Of a stretch of 58,385 nt of DNA, positions 43,275-52,418 are shown in pieces. This stretch comes from Bacteroidota bacterium. GTDB taxonomy: Bacteria; Bacteroidota; Bacteroidia; Chitinophagales; Saprospiraceae. Each line of letters begins with the position of its first letter. Within the stretch, counting starts at the first letter, position 1. The DNA lies in NCBI GenBank assembly GCA_963169325.1, contig CAUJEY010000147.1:1-58385 (forward strand). Direction: 5' to 3'. The notes under the pieces were generated by a model. The model ran no database searches, was not told the DNA's origin, and saw only the letters and a list, made by a program, of their open reading frames with translations. Both the position numbers and the translations under genes were made by a program.

Positions 43275-44720
43275 TTACTGGAGCTGATTTAAAAGCCACT
43301 CTTTTTCCAGCAAGCCCGGTGTATTCCGGATTTCTTCTGCCAGGCGGGCGCGTCTGGGATGATGCTTATCCCAGCCATATTTTATCATCAGGAGGATTTT
43401 GTTCAGGAGGCTGAAGTAGCGCTCCTTGTGCGCTTTAACCATTTTGGATCGCCGTATTTTTTGTAACAGCGCTTTGATCCGCGATTCCAGCAATTCGTTA
43501 TTGGTTTCAAAATATATTTTGATCCTCAATATCTCGGCTTGTACGCTGAAATACACATTGCCGAAATTGCAGTAGCCCAAGTGTTCCTCCGCCTTATCGT
43601 ACTCGCGGAGCGCCAAATGATAAATAGCCATATTCAGATTGTGAAATTCTTTCGGGTTCCGGGTCGCGCCGATTCGTTCCGGCGGGTGGTTTTCTAAAAT
43701 TTCACGTACTTTGGCATACGCGCCGAGCCGCAATCCATTGTGTGTAATATTTCGGAGAGATGCGGCATGTATCTTGTTGTCATAATACAGGTAGCCGGCC
43801 TCCAGGTGCTGGGTAATCAATTCAAAGTATTGGGTCAGGTATTCGCCTTTTCCGGTTTTCTGGTACCGGCGCATGACAAAAATCCGCAGGTAGGCCATCA
43901 GATTTTTAAGGTGTGTCAGCGGCAGAATATGTTTTCGTTTTTCCAACGTTTCCTGGAGTTGGTCCACCATTTCCAGGTTAGTGGGATTATTGATGGTATC
44001 GAACACGAGCAGGTAGATGGGAAGCAGTTCGTTTTCCGGGAAGGCGCCCTGCCTAATGAGGCGGATCAGTTCGTCGCCAAGTGCCGGAGAATAGGCCGGA
44101 TCAAATTCGACCATCTGCCGTTGTAAATCCATATTGCAGACAATATCCATGCGGATGGTGGCAAAAAAATTCTCCAGGAATTGAACTTTAGTCCCGATGT
44201 TGACGTCGTCTTCGGAGGAATTAAATAAGCTTTTAAAAGTAGAAACCTCTTCTTCCACGTGGTAGCGGTTCAGGAAATACGTCTCATCCCGGGAACGTTC
44301 CTGTTCGAGCGAGTGCCGCATGTGCTGCACACTCTTCCAAAAACGATCCTCCAAGTCGAATTTCCGGTAAAACCGCGCAACCGGAAGCTCTTTCATCGCC
44401 TCGGCCGTGTCGTTTTCCGCTGACTGGATAAACAGGAATTTTTTGACCAGGCGAAGCAAGTCTGACGTGAGCGTATCGACCGGATTTTTTTCATTTTCCA
44501 GGTACGGTTTACCTGGAAAAAGTTTGGCACTCACCCGCTGCTTGTCGAGTGCCGGGGCGTGTTCATCGGCCTTGTAACGAACGATATGTTCAAAAATCTT
44601 GATAATTTCCTGATTACTAAGCCCATAAGTGAAGTAAGGGGATTGCAGAAAATGCCGCAGCCGTTTAATTTCAGCCTCGTTCAAGTGCTTAATAATCTCA
44701 AGTAATTTCCGGTTTAACAC
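43275..44720 (-). CDS. conserved helical protein of unknown function
   Basis: A 481-residue, probably all-helical cytoplasmic protein without signal peptide or membrane segment. It starts MLNRKLLEIIKHLNEAEIKR and contains FLQSPYFTYGLSNQEIIKIF, which I recall as the opening of a large, unnamed paralogous family of Saprospiria. Helical hairpins resembling TPR units run through the middle (MAIYHLALREYDKAEEHLGY; KVREILENHPPERIG), and the end is rich in lysine and arginine. It lies between surface-protein genes and is divergent from the fibronectin-like gene by 136 nt. Function unknown; the family recollection was not checked. Confidence 0.75.
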   Translation of the reverse strand: MLNRKLLEIIKHLNEAEIKRLRHFLQSPYFTYGLSNQEIIKIFEHIVRYKADEHAPALDKQRVSAKLFPGKPYLENEKNPVDTLTSDLLRLVKKFLFIQSAENDTAEAMKELPVARFYRKFDLEDRFWKSVQHMRHSLEQERSRDETYFLNRYHVEEEVSTFKSLFNSSEDDVNIGTKVQFLENFFATIRMDIVCNMDLQRQMVEFDPAYSPALGDELIRLIRQGAFPENELLPIYLLVFDTINNPTNLEMVDQLQETLEKRKHILPLTHLKNLMAYLRIFVMRRYQKTGKGEYLTQYFELITQHLEAGYLYYDNKIHAASLRNITHNGLRLGAYAKVREILENHPPERIGATRNPKEFHNLNMAIYHLALREYDKAEEHLGYCNFGNVYFSVQAEILRIKIYFETNNELLESRIKALLQKIRRSKMVKAHKERYFSLLNKILLMIKYGWDKHHPRRARLAEEIRNTPGLLEKEWLLNQLQ

Positions 44721-44856
44721 CGGGCAAATATCGTGATTTCACTTGAAAATTATTTAAAATTGTAGTATGTTGGCTGCCCCTACTTGTCAAAAATTGCCGT
44801 ACTGAACTTTGCCGGTTCGGAATAAGTACCGGCTTCAAATTTCAACTTTAAGAAAG

Positions 44857-46026
44857 ATGTCCAAACATTTTACACAGTGGATAGCATTGCTGTGGCTGAC
44901 CTTCGCCGTGGCGCTTACAGTACGCGCACAATCCAGCACCTGTATCACATTGTCGCCGCCCTCCTCGGTCTCCATTTCCAATATTACACAGACTTCGGCT
45001 ACTGCATCCTGGGCAAGCGCAGGAGTCGGTGCCTGGTACCGGGTGGAACTAAAAAACCTGAATTCGGGGCTTGTGGAAGACCTCCTTGTGACGCAAGCAC
45101 TCTACCGGATTTATGCCGGGCTGCACCCCGGTGCGCATTACCGGGTGAGTGTGCAAGCCTCTACTTGCATTGTGGGACCGTTCGGGGCAACCAATTCAGC
45201 AGACTTTTATACACCCACTATTATCATTGACGATATTGTCAACCTGGATTTGGGTCAACAGCTCCCCAACCAACAAAACGGGTACGCGAGTGCGGACCAA
45301 CTGATAACGCAGCCCCAATTCACCATCTGTATTTACAAAGTACACTCGTTCCCGCCGGCAGATACGCTCGACGAGGTATTTCACGCCTATCTTAAATTGG
45401 CCAACGGCGATTTTTTTGAGTTTCTGATGGTCGGAAAAGATCCGGAAAATACCGTTCACTATTCTTTCAGACCTTTGGCCGTTCCGCGCAAAGACTGGTC
45501 AGTCGTGTATCTTGACGAAAGCGGCCATCCATCGCTTGATGCCTTGGGGGAAAAGGTAAGCACCATAATAGTCAATTATTGGGAGGGCAATCAGTGGAAC
45601 GAAAAAATGTCCATCACTTCGAACAATATGGTCCCCCTGCCTGATGTGCTGCCACTTGCAGTTACGATTCAGAGCGACGTGGAGTTTCTTTATTCGGCAA
45701 ATCAGTCAAACGTTTGTACGCCGGGCAGCAGTGCCAACTTACAGGTACAGGGAGGAAACCCGGTTTCGGCCGTCGCGCCGCTCCAGGGCGTTTTAGCGCC
45801 CAACCCCTTCGATGATTATCTCGACCTCCATATACCCGGTCTGGAATCAACGACCGGCACGGTGCGGATATTCGATCCGGCAGGCCGCCTTCAATTTGAA
45901 TTTACGAGTACCGGGTCTGGAGAAACGATGCCACAGGTTATCACCGCAGATTGGCAACCCGGACTGTATTATTTGCAGATTCAATCGGAAGCGGGCACTT
46001 CAGTCCAGGCTATTGTTAAGATGTAA
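44857..46026 (+). CDS. secreted fibronectin-III-like protein with T9SS sorting domain
   Basis: A 389-residue exported protein. ATG 44857 (MSKHFTQWIALLWLTFAVAL...RAQ) gives a clear signal peptide; an upstream ATG at 44809 would bury it. Residues about 30-110 form a fibronectin type III-like domain (PPSSVSISNITQTSATASWA, VELKNLNSGLVEDLLV, YRIYAGLHPGAHYRVSVQAS). The middle (120-290) is a beta-rich region that I do not recognise (YWEGNQWNEKMSITSNNM). The C-terminus is a T9SS type A domain (VLAPNPFDDYLDLHI, VRIFDPAGRLQFEF, ADWQPGLYYLQI). It precedes two giant surface proteins and may belong to the same surface assembly. Confidence 0.88.
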   Translation: MSKHFTQWIALLWLTFAVALTVRAQSSTCITLSPPSSVSISNITQTSATASWASAGVGAWYRVELKNLNSGLVEDLLVTQALYRIYAGLHPGAHYRVSVQASTCIVGPFGATNSADFYTPTIIIDDIVNLDLGQQLPNQQNGYASADQLITQPQFTICIYKVHSFPPADTLDEVFHAYLKLANGDFFEFLMVGKDPENTVHYSFRPLAVPRKDWSVVYLDESGHPSLDALGEKVSTIIVNYWEGNQWNEKMSITSNNMVPLPDVLPLAVTIQSDVEFLYSANQSNVCTPGSSANLQVQGGNPVSAVAPLQGVLAPNPFDDYLDLHIPGLESTTGTVRIFDPAGRLQFEFTSTGSGETMPQVITADWQPGLYYLQIQSEAGTSVQAIVKM

Positions 46027-46299
46027 GGGGCGATCAGGTTAAGAGCATGTTGGGAATTTTTTTACCCTGCCTCGTGTTAAACGACCACCTGGGAAACCTG
46101 CTCATGGTGCTGCGGTCGGCGCTATAAATGCCTGCCGGCAAATTTTCAGAACCGTTATCTCTAAATGAAGTCAGCGGCAGTGCCAGGGCGATCAATTCCG
46201 GCAAATTAAATCCCGAAAAGGTTGTGTTATCCAAAACTTCTTGCGTACTCTTGCAAAATCCTGCTCACCCACACCCTGATTTTGCCGCGCAAGCCATTT
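46027..46299. other. intergenic stretch with an element-end-like sequence
   Basis: This 273-nt gap separates the fibronectin-like and giant genes. At 46043-46059 it has GAGCATGTTGGGAATTT, similar in 13 of 17 positions to the end of the palindromic element at 639 (GAGCGTGTTTAAAATTT), but no inverted partner is found nearby. The minus strand can be read as a 66-residue frame ending ...FNTRQGKKIPNMLLT with no recognised family; it may be a remnant. Confidence 0.35.
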
Positions 46300-49200
46300 A
46301 TGCAAGGACTACTACTTCCTTTGGTCTTGTTTTTTTCGTTTTGGCTCACCGAAACCCGGGGCCAGCAGCTTCCCACGGCCACCGCCGCCGAAATCTGCGA
46401 TAACGGCATCGACGACGACAATGACGGCTATGTCGATTGTTACGACACCGACTGCCACTGCTTCAGCGGCACGGATTGTTCGGTGACGGAACTGCCTTCC
46501 GATTTCCGGGCGCGGTTAGCCTGGCAATCCGCGCAAAACGGGCCCTCCATCACGGCGGTGCCGGTGGTAGCCAACATGAATCCGCACCAGGACAGTATGC
46601 CCGAAATCATCGTGGCCGCCGCAGCCGCCAACGGCTCCAGCTTAGCCAACCGCATCCTGTTTTTTCGGGGCGACGGCTCCAATCTCGCCAATCCCCTGGT
46701 ACTGACCATTCCCAGCGGCTTCGATCCCTACCCGGTGCCGGGCCCTACCGTGGGCGATATCAACAACGACGGTATCCCGGAACTCATCATGTCGTGCAAC
46801 GACCGCCGCATCCGCGTGTTCCGGAATTACACCGAAACGCCCGGCGCGCCCATGACGCTCTGGGTCACCTCTTCCGGCCAACTGGACTACACCGACCAAA
46901 AACCCTACTTCGCCGATTTCGACGGCGACGGTATCCCGGAAATTTATGCCGGCAGCGACGTTTTTGAGTTTAATCTTACCAATCCCGCCAACCCGACCCT
47001 GAACAAGGTCATCAACGGCCCGGGCTACATCGGTCAGGCCATGTACAGCGTGTATCAGGAGGGTTCATGTAGTCCCACGGCGGTCGATCTGCTTTCGGTG
47101 GCCGACTGCAACGGCGATCCGGACTGCGCCGGACTCGAACTTGTGGCGGGCCCGGCCATCTATTCCATCGACCTCGACCCCAACGACGGCGACGGCTACC
47201 AGATCAAAATCAAACGCGACCTCAACCTGATGGCGCCCGGAAACGCCTTCGGCGACGGCTACACCGCCGTGGCAGACGTGGACCTGGACGGCGTGCTCGA
47301 TGTAGTGGTGAGCGCCCGCCGCAACAATACCCAGACGGGCGTATATGTGTGGAACAAAAACGGTTTTTTGCGCTTTTTCCCTTACCCGGGCGGCAATTCC
47401 CGCAGCGGCAGTTTAGCCTGTATCGCCAACCTGTATGACGACCGGACGAATGGATATGCGCAGGATTTTCCGGAAATATTAGTCTGCAACGCCTACAACC
47501 TCAATTGTTTCAACCTGCAGGCTGCGCTGACCACACCGGCCACGCCGTATTGGTGGAGTTTGGTGACCGAGGATTATTCCGGATTTACCGGCTCTTCCGT
47601 GTACGACTTCAACGGCGACGGCCTTTTTGAGATCGTGTACCGCGATGAAGATAATTTCCGCATTCTCTACGGCGGTGCGGCGCCTTTTCCGCCCGGTGTG
47701 GATGCAGAGCGCAACTGGTTTAAAATCCCCTGCGGCTCCATTACCTCCGACGAATATCCCATAGTGGCCGATGTGGACAACGACGGCGAAACGGAAATCG
47801 CGGTGACCGGATACACTTTTTCCGGCTACAACAACCCGTCGTCGGATTACCGGGGGCGACTGCGTGTTTTTGAATCGGATGCCGAACCCTGGGTGCCCTG
47901 CCGCAATGTGTGGAACCAGTACAACTACTTCGTCGTCAACGTAAACGACGACCTGAGCATTCCGGCGCAGCAACAGTTGCATCACCTTGAATTGCCCGCC
48001 GCCGGCTCCGGCAACCGGCCCCTGAACCGCTATTTATCGCAACGCCCGCTGTTGGATGAAAATTTTCAGCCTTTTTTGCCGGTACCCGACGCGCTGGCCT
48101 CCGTGACAGAAATCGTGTGCGCCGATGATAAATTGTACGTTCAACTACAGATATGCAACGACGGCAGCCACCCACTGAAGAACGGCACGCCGGTCGCTTT
48201 TTATACCTCGGACCCCACCACGACCGGCGCGCCGTTGTTGGGCAATGTACAGTTTACCGATGCGAAAGTGGAGCCGGGGGAATGCCGGCCATTTCTGTTT
48301 CTGCTGCCGGCACTTCCGGGGAAAGTGTACGGGGTGGTGAGCGACGACGGCACCAAAGCACGGCCGTTCAATCTGGCCCTCGATTTTCCGGCAACCACCC
48401 AAATCGAATGCAACTACCCGAACAATATTTTTCAATTTGAATTTGAGCCTGCCGTCGAACCCTTCGATCTCGGGCCCGATTATATATCCTGCAACGACAC
48501 CGTGATCGTGCTCCGGGCCGGCGCCGGCCACCTGGGCTACCAATGGCAGGACGGCAGTACCGACAGCGTGCTGGTGGCACAGAAGCCGGGCTTGTATTGG
48601 GTGGAAGTGTCCGACTATTGTCTGGCGCCCCGTATAGATTCCGTTCGTATTGAAAAATATACGTCGCTGCAAATTACGCTCGATACGATCAACGGCGATT
48701 GTTTGGGAAATCCGGCGCAGGCTACCGTTACCGCCGGCAGCCCGTATTTGCCCCTGACGTACCTGTGGTCCGAAGGGAGTGAAAGCCCGATCATCGCGGG
48801 CGTGCCCGACGGCGTGTACACTGTTTCGGTGACCGATGCGAAGGGCTGCCGCTCCGTCGATTCCACCTGGGTGGAGGCCGGCGGACTGTTGCTGGTGGAG
48901 CCGGCCGTGACGGGGATTCCCTGTGCCGGTCAAACGGGCCTGATTAACCTGCTTCTCGTAACCGGGAAGGCGCCTTTAACATTCCAGTGGTCTACCGGCG
49001 CCGAAGGCAGCAATTTACAGGATGTGCCGGCCGGTGAATATTCCGTCGTGGTATCGGATGCCGACGGTTGTTCGCAAACCTTACAAATTTCAATGCCGGA
49101 GCCGACGGCCTTACAGAGCAGCGGCTTGATTGCGGAAGCGGCCTGTCCGGGCGAATCCAACGGGGCCGTCTCGTTTGCCGGCGCAACGCAGGGCACGCCG

Positions 49201-52188
49201 CCGTACAGTTTGTTGTGGTCTACGAGCAGCGATTTGCCCGGTATTTCAGGCGTTTTGCCGGGTAGTTATACCCTGACGGTCAGCGACGCCAACGGCTGCA
49301 CCCTCGTTGAAACGGCTGTGGTACCGGAGTTTGAACCGCCGTCTGTAACCGGTACGGCATCGAACGTGACCTGTTTTGGCGCAAATGACGGCACCTTGTC
49401 CGTCACCTTGTCGGGCGGTACGCCGGGGTTCGGCTACTTGTGGTCGAACGGCGGAACCGGGCCGGATATTCAGCACCTGCCCCCCGGAGCGTATTCGCTT
49501 GCGCTGACGTATGCTGATGGCAAATGTGCGCAACAAGTTGATTTTCAAATTTCAGAACCCCCGCTGCTGTTCAGCGCGGGTATTGCCGCGGAGCCGGCTT
49601 GTCCCGGCGAAACGAATGGCAGCGCCGCGTTTTTGGGCGCAGCCCAGGGCACGCCGCCTTATACGTTGCACTGGAACGATGGCAGTGATCTGCCTTTGTT
49701 GGATGGGCTGGCGGCCGGCGCCTATTCGATGACGCTTACCGATGCCAACGGATGCAGCCTGATGGAAACGGTACAAATACCTGAATATGAAGCACCCGAG
49801 CCAGTGGATACGATTCGGGATGTTACCTGTTTCGGCGATGCCGACGGACGTATTGCCGTTGGGGTGTTGGGCGGCACCCCCGGGTTTGGGTATTTCTGGT
49901 CGAACAACGTCGACGCCCCGGCGATACAAAACCTTGGGCCGGGGATATACACCCTGAGTCTGACGTATGCCGACGGCAAATGTGCGCGGGTTTTTGATTA
50001 CCAAATCCAGGAGCCGCTGCCTTTGCTCAGTGCGGGCATCGTAACGGAACCGGCTTGTCCGGGCGAGGCCAACGGGAGCGTATTATTTTCCGGGGCTTTG
50101 CAGGGTACGCCGCCATACACGCTGTTGTGGGCTTCGGGCAGCGATTCGGCCGGTCTTTCCGGTTTGCCATCGGGCCAATATCAACTCACAATAACGGACA
50201 CTAACGGCTGCACCGTGTCGGATACCGCCGAAGTACCGGTCTTTGAAACGCCGGTTATCCAGGCAGAAACTTCCGATGTTCCCTGTTTCGGCGAGGCCAA
50301 CGGCGTTATTTCCGTTTCCCTGACAGGTGATTCGGCGGGTTTCGGTTATTTATGGTCGAACAATGCCACGTCGCCGGAAATACAAAATCTGTCTCCGGGA
50401 CATTACCCTTTAACCTTGACGTATGCCGACGGGAAATGCCGGGTGTTTGCCGATTTTGTTATCACAGAACCCACGGCCCTGCTGCTGCTCGATTCCCAGA
50501 TAACGCCGATTCGCTGTTTTGGCGACAAAACCGGCGCTATAGATATTACGCCGGGCGGTGGCACCGCGCCGTATCAATTCGATTGGTCGGATGGCCGAAA
50601 AACGGAGGATATTGGAGCGCTGACCGCCGGCGATTATGCGCTGACGCTGACGGATGCGCATGGATGCGTAATGCAAGCGCCTTTTTATGTTGCTGAGCCG
50701 GAAAAACTGGACATTCAGGCCGGTTTACTTGCAGACACCTGCCAGTCGGCCAATGGCGCCCTGACGGTGCAGGCTGCCGGAGGGGTAAGTCCGTACCAGT
50801 TTTTGTGGTCAACTGGCGCTTCCGTTCCGGGGATTTCCGGTTTGCCGGCCGGCAGTTACGGCCTGACGCTGACGGATGCCAATGATTGCCAGTTAGCAAT
50901 ACCTTTCGAGGTGCCGGCCTGGGGTGAAATACCGTTGGTGACGCCGTTTACCGATACGATTACTTGTGCGCAGCCGGGTGTGTGGATCGGGGTAACGGCC
51001 GATCAGAATGACCTGAACTATTTCTGGTCGGGTCCGGGCGGTGGGTTGCCCGGTCAGCCGTCGAATACGGTATTTGTTGCCGGTATTTACCAGGTACAGG
51101 TGGTCAATCCTTACGGTTGCACGGCGTCTGCGCAGCTGGAGGTGTTGGAAAACCGGGTGTTCCCTGTTGCGGATGCGGGTGCGGAATACCTGATTGTGCC
51201 TTGCGGCGAAACATCGGCAGCGCTGGATGCGGGCGCCTCGTCTGCGGGCAGCTTGTTTTTAAACAAATGGATTTTGATCAAAAACGGGGTCGCGGTATTT
51301 GATACGACGGCTTTGAAATTAGCGGCTACGCAACCGGGGTTATATGTTCACCGTGTGGTCAATCTGGAGAATGGTTGCGCCGCACAGGATTCTGTTTTGG
51401 TGGCCTGGGCAGCGCCCCTGGCAGCAGCAGTATCTGTGGATTCTGTAACTTGTTTTGGCGCGAATGATGGAATTATTCGTTTGGAACTTTTATCCGGCGG
51501 CACGCCGCCTGTTTATTATTCAATTGATAATCAAAATTTTACAGCCAATAATACGTATTACGAATTGCCCCCCGGCAGTTACCCGGTCAGTGTGCGGGAC
51601 AATTATGGATGTGTTTGGGAGTCAATAGTTTGGCTACGGGAGCCGGATTCGCTTGCAGTCGATCTGATTGCCGGCGATACGGTTGTTCAGATAGGGGCGT
51701 ATGTCGAGTTGGAGGCATTGCCTTTTCCGCCGGGTGTCGTGTTACAAACGATCATATGGCAACCGGGCGGTTTTGATTTTATTCCCAACGCGCTAACACA
51801 AAATATACGCCCTACCGACAGCACCGTATTTGCTGTAACGATTGTGGATGCGCATGGCTGCGTGGCTACCGACCGGTTGGCGGTGGCGGTGAATAATTTT
51901 CAAATTTATGTGCCTAATGTCATTCACCCTGGCACGACCGGCAACGGATGGTTTACTATTTTTGCCGGCGAAGGCGTTCGGGAAATTTTATTGATGCGGA
52001 TTTATGACCGGTGGGGAAATTTTGTTTTTGAAAACCGGCATTTTCAGCCCAATGTGCTGACGGATGGTTGGGACGGTACCTTCAGGGGCGGAGAAATGAA
52101 TCCAGGCGTATTTGTCTGGTATGCTGAAATTGAATTGCGGGACGGGCAGCGGCGGCTTTTAAAGGGAGACGTGACCGTTTTGCGGTGA
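46300..52188 (+). CDS. giant T9SS surface protein: VCBS propeller plus SprB repeats
   Basis: A 1962-residue exported protein; ATG 46300 gives a signal peptide (MQGLLLPLVLFFSFWLTETRG), whereas the open frame upstream to 46222 does not. Order: a MopE-like metal-binding motif (CDNGIDDDNDGYVDCYDTDC, near 33-52); FG-GAP/VCBS units to about 560 (DINNDGIPEL, DFDGDGIPEIY, DVDNDGETEIAV); a CARDB/PKD-like stretch to about 780; ten SprB-type modules of about 75 residues (about 787-1540), six of which form three A+B pairs of exactly 456 nt; a PKD-like part; one more SprB module (near 1715); and a T9SS type B sorting domain (FQIYVPNVIHP, MRIYDRWGNFVFEN, GEMNPGVFVWYAEIEL). SprB is the known gliding adhesin of Flavobacterium; this may be an adhesin. 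Confidence 0.93.
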   Translation: MQGLLLPLVLFFSFWLTETRGQQLPTATAAEICDNGIDDDNDGYVDCYDTDCHCFSGTDCSVTELPSDFRARLAWQSAQNGPSITAVPVVANMNPHQDSMPEIIVAAAAANGSSLANRILFFRGDGSNLANPLVLTIPSGFDPYPVPGPTVGDINNDGIPELIMSCNDRRIRVFRNYTETPGAPMTLWVTSSGQLDYTDQKPYFADFDGDGIPEIYAGSDVFEFNLTNPANPTLNKVINGPGYIGQAMYSVYQEGSCSPTAVDLLSVADCNGDPDCAGLELVAGPAIYSIDLDPNDGDGYQIKIKRDLNLMAPGNAFGDGYTAVADVDLDGVLDVVVSARRNNTQTGVYVWNKNGFLRFFPYPGGNSRSGSLACIANLYDDRTNGYAQDFPEILVCNAYNLNCFNLQAALTTPATPYWWSLVTEDYSGFTGSSVYDFNGDGLFEIVYRDEDNFRILYGGAAPFPPGVDAERNWFKIPCGSITSDEYPIVADVDNDGETEIAVTGYTFSGYNNPSSDYRGRLRVFESDAEPWVPCRNVWNQYNYFVVNVNDDLSIPAQQQLHHLELPAAGSGNRPLNRYLSQRPLLDENFQPFLPVPDALASVTEIVCADDKLYVQLQICNDGSHPLKNGTPVAFYTSDPTTTGAPLLGNVQFTDAKVEPGECRPFLFLLPALPGKVYGVVSDDGTKARPFNLALDFPATTQIECNYPNNIFQFEFEPAVEPFDLGPDYISCNDTVIVLRAGAGHLGYQWQDGSTDSVLVAQKPGLYWVEVSDYCLAPRIDSVRIEKYTSLQITLDTINGDCLGNPAQATVTAGSPYLPLTYLWSEGSESPIIAGVPDGVYTVSVTDAKGCRSVDSTWVEAGGLLLVEPAVTGIPCAGQTGLINLLLVTGKAPLTFQWSTGAEGSNLQDVPAGEYSVVVSDADGCSQTLQISMPEPTALQSSGLIAEAACPGESNGAVSFAGATQGTPPYSLLWSTSSDLPGISGVLPGSYTLTVSDANGCTLVETAVVPEFEPPSVTGTASNVTCFGANDGTLSVTLSGGTPGFGYLWSNGGTGPDIQHLPPGAYSLALTYADGKCAQQVDFQISEPPLLFSAGIAAEPACPGETNGSAAFLGAAQGTPPYTLHWNDGSDLPLLDGLAAGAYSMTLTDANGCSLMETVQIPEYEAPEPVDTIRDVTCFGDADGRIAVGVLGGTPGFGYFWSNNVDAPAIQNLGPGIYTLSLTYADGKCARVFDYQIQEPLPLLSAGIVTEPACPGEANGSVLFSGALQGTPPYTLLWASGSDSAGLSGLPSGQYQLTITDTNGCTVSDTAEVPVFETPVIQAETSDVPCFGEANGVISVSLTGDSAGFGYLWSNNATSPEIQNLSPGHYPLTLTYADGKCRVFADFVITEPTALLLLDSQITPIRCFGDKTGAIDITPGGGTAPYQFDWSDGRKTEDIGALTAGDYALTLTDAHGCVMQAPFYVAEPEKLDIQAGLLADTCQSANGALTVQAAGGVSPYQFLWSTGASVPGISGLPAGSYGLTLTDANDCQLAIPFEVPAWGEIPLVTPFTDTITCAQPGVWIGVTADQNDLNYFWSGPGGGLPGQPSNTVFVAGIYQVQVVNPYGCTASAQLEVLENRVFPVADAGAEYLIVPCGETSAALDAGASSAGSLFLNKWILIKNGVAVFDTTALKLAATQPGLYVHRVVNLENGCAAQDSVLVAWAAPLAAAVSVDSVTCFGANDGIIRLELLSGGTPPVYYSIDNQNFTANNTYYELPPGSYPVSVRDNYGCVWESIVWLREPDSLAVDLIAGDTVVQIGAYVELEALPFPPGVVLQTIIWQPGGFDFIPNALTQNIRPTDSTVFAVTIVDAHGCVATDRLAVAVNNFQIYVPNVIHPGTTGNGWFTIFAGEGVREILLMRIYDRWGNFVFENRHFQPNVLTDGWDGTFRGGEMNPGVFVWYAEIELRDGQRRLLKGDVTVLR
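49110..50440 (+). repeat. three two-module super-repeats (period 456 nt) in the first giant gene
   Basis: The words encoding TYADGKC lie at 49507, 49963 and 50419, exactly 456 nt apart. Each unit contains an A module (ACPGExNGxxxFxGAxQGTPPY) and a B module (CFGxxDG...GFGYLWSN...LTYADGKC). Flanking SprB modules do not follow the paired pattern. Confidence 0.88.
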
Positions 52189-52418
52189 ATAGGGGCATTT
52201 CGTCATTAGGTCATTTCGTCATTGGGTCATTAGTAGGGTAGTTTTGTTATTTTTATTTGGTCAAATGCCTTTTGTGACGTTCCCCGACAAAAAAAATACA
52301 AATTTTTACCCTGAAAAAAAAATTAAAATCAGTTTTTGGGCCCGCATACATTTGACATCTGTAACGTGTGTTTCCGGGACCGAATATTTAATCATAAAGT
52401 CTAAACATTACTTATGAC
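52189..52418. other. intergenic gap: GTCATT words and candidate promoter
   Basis: Between the two giant genes, 52198-52232 holds GTCATT words (CGTCATT, GGTCATT) like those at 25961-26046. TACATTTG at 52347-52354 matches TAnnTTTG exactly and lies 65 nt before the ATG of the second giant gene. The remainder is AT-rich with two long A runs and no reading frame. The second gene probably has its own promoter. Confidence 0.5.

Noticed and set aside
43053-43292. Plus-strand frame of 79 codons
   Set aside because: It overlaps the 3' end of a clear gene on the other strand, has no recognisable motif, and its composition does not look like a bacterial protein.
46034-46234. Minus-strand frame of 66 codons between the fibronectin-like and giant genes
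   Set aside because: It has a fragment resembling a sorting-domain turn (NLPAGIY) but no other family feature. It may be a remnant, but it cannot be supported as a gene.
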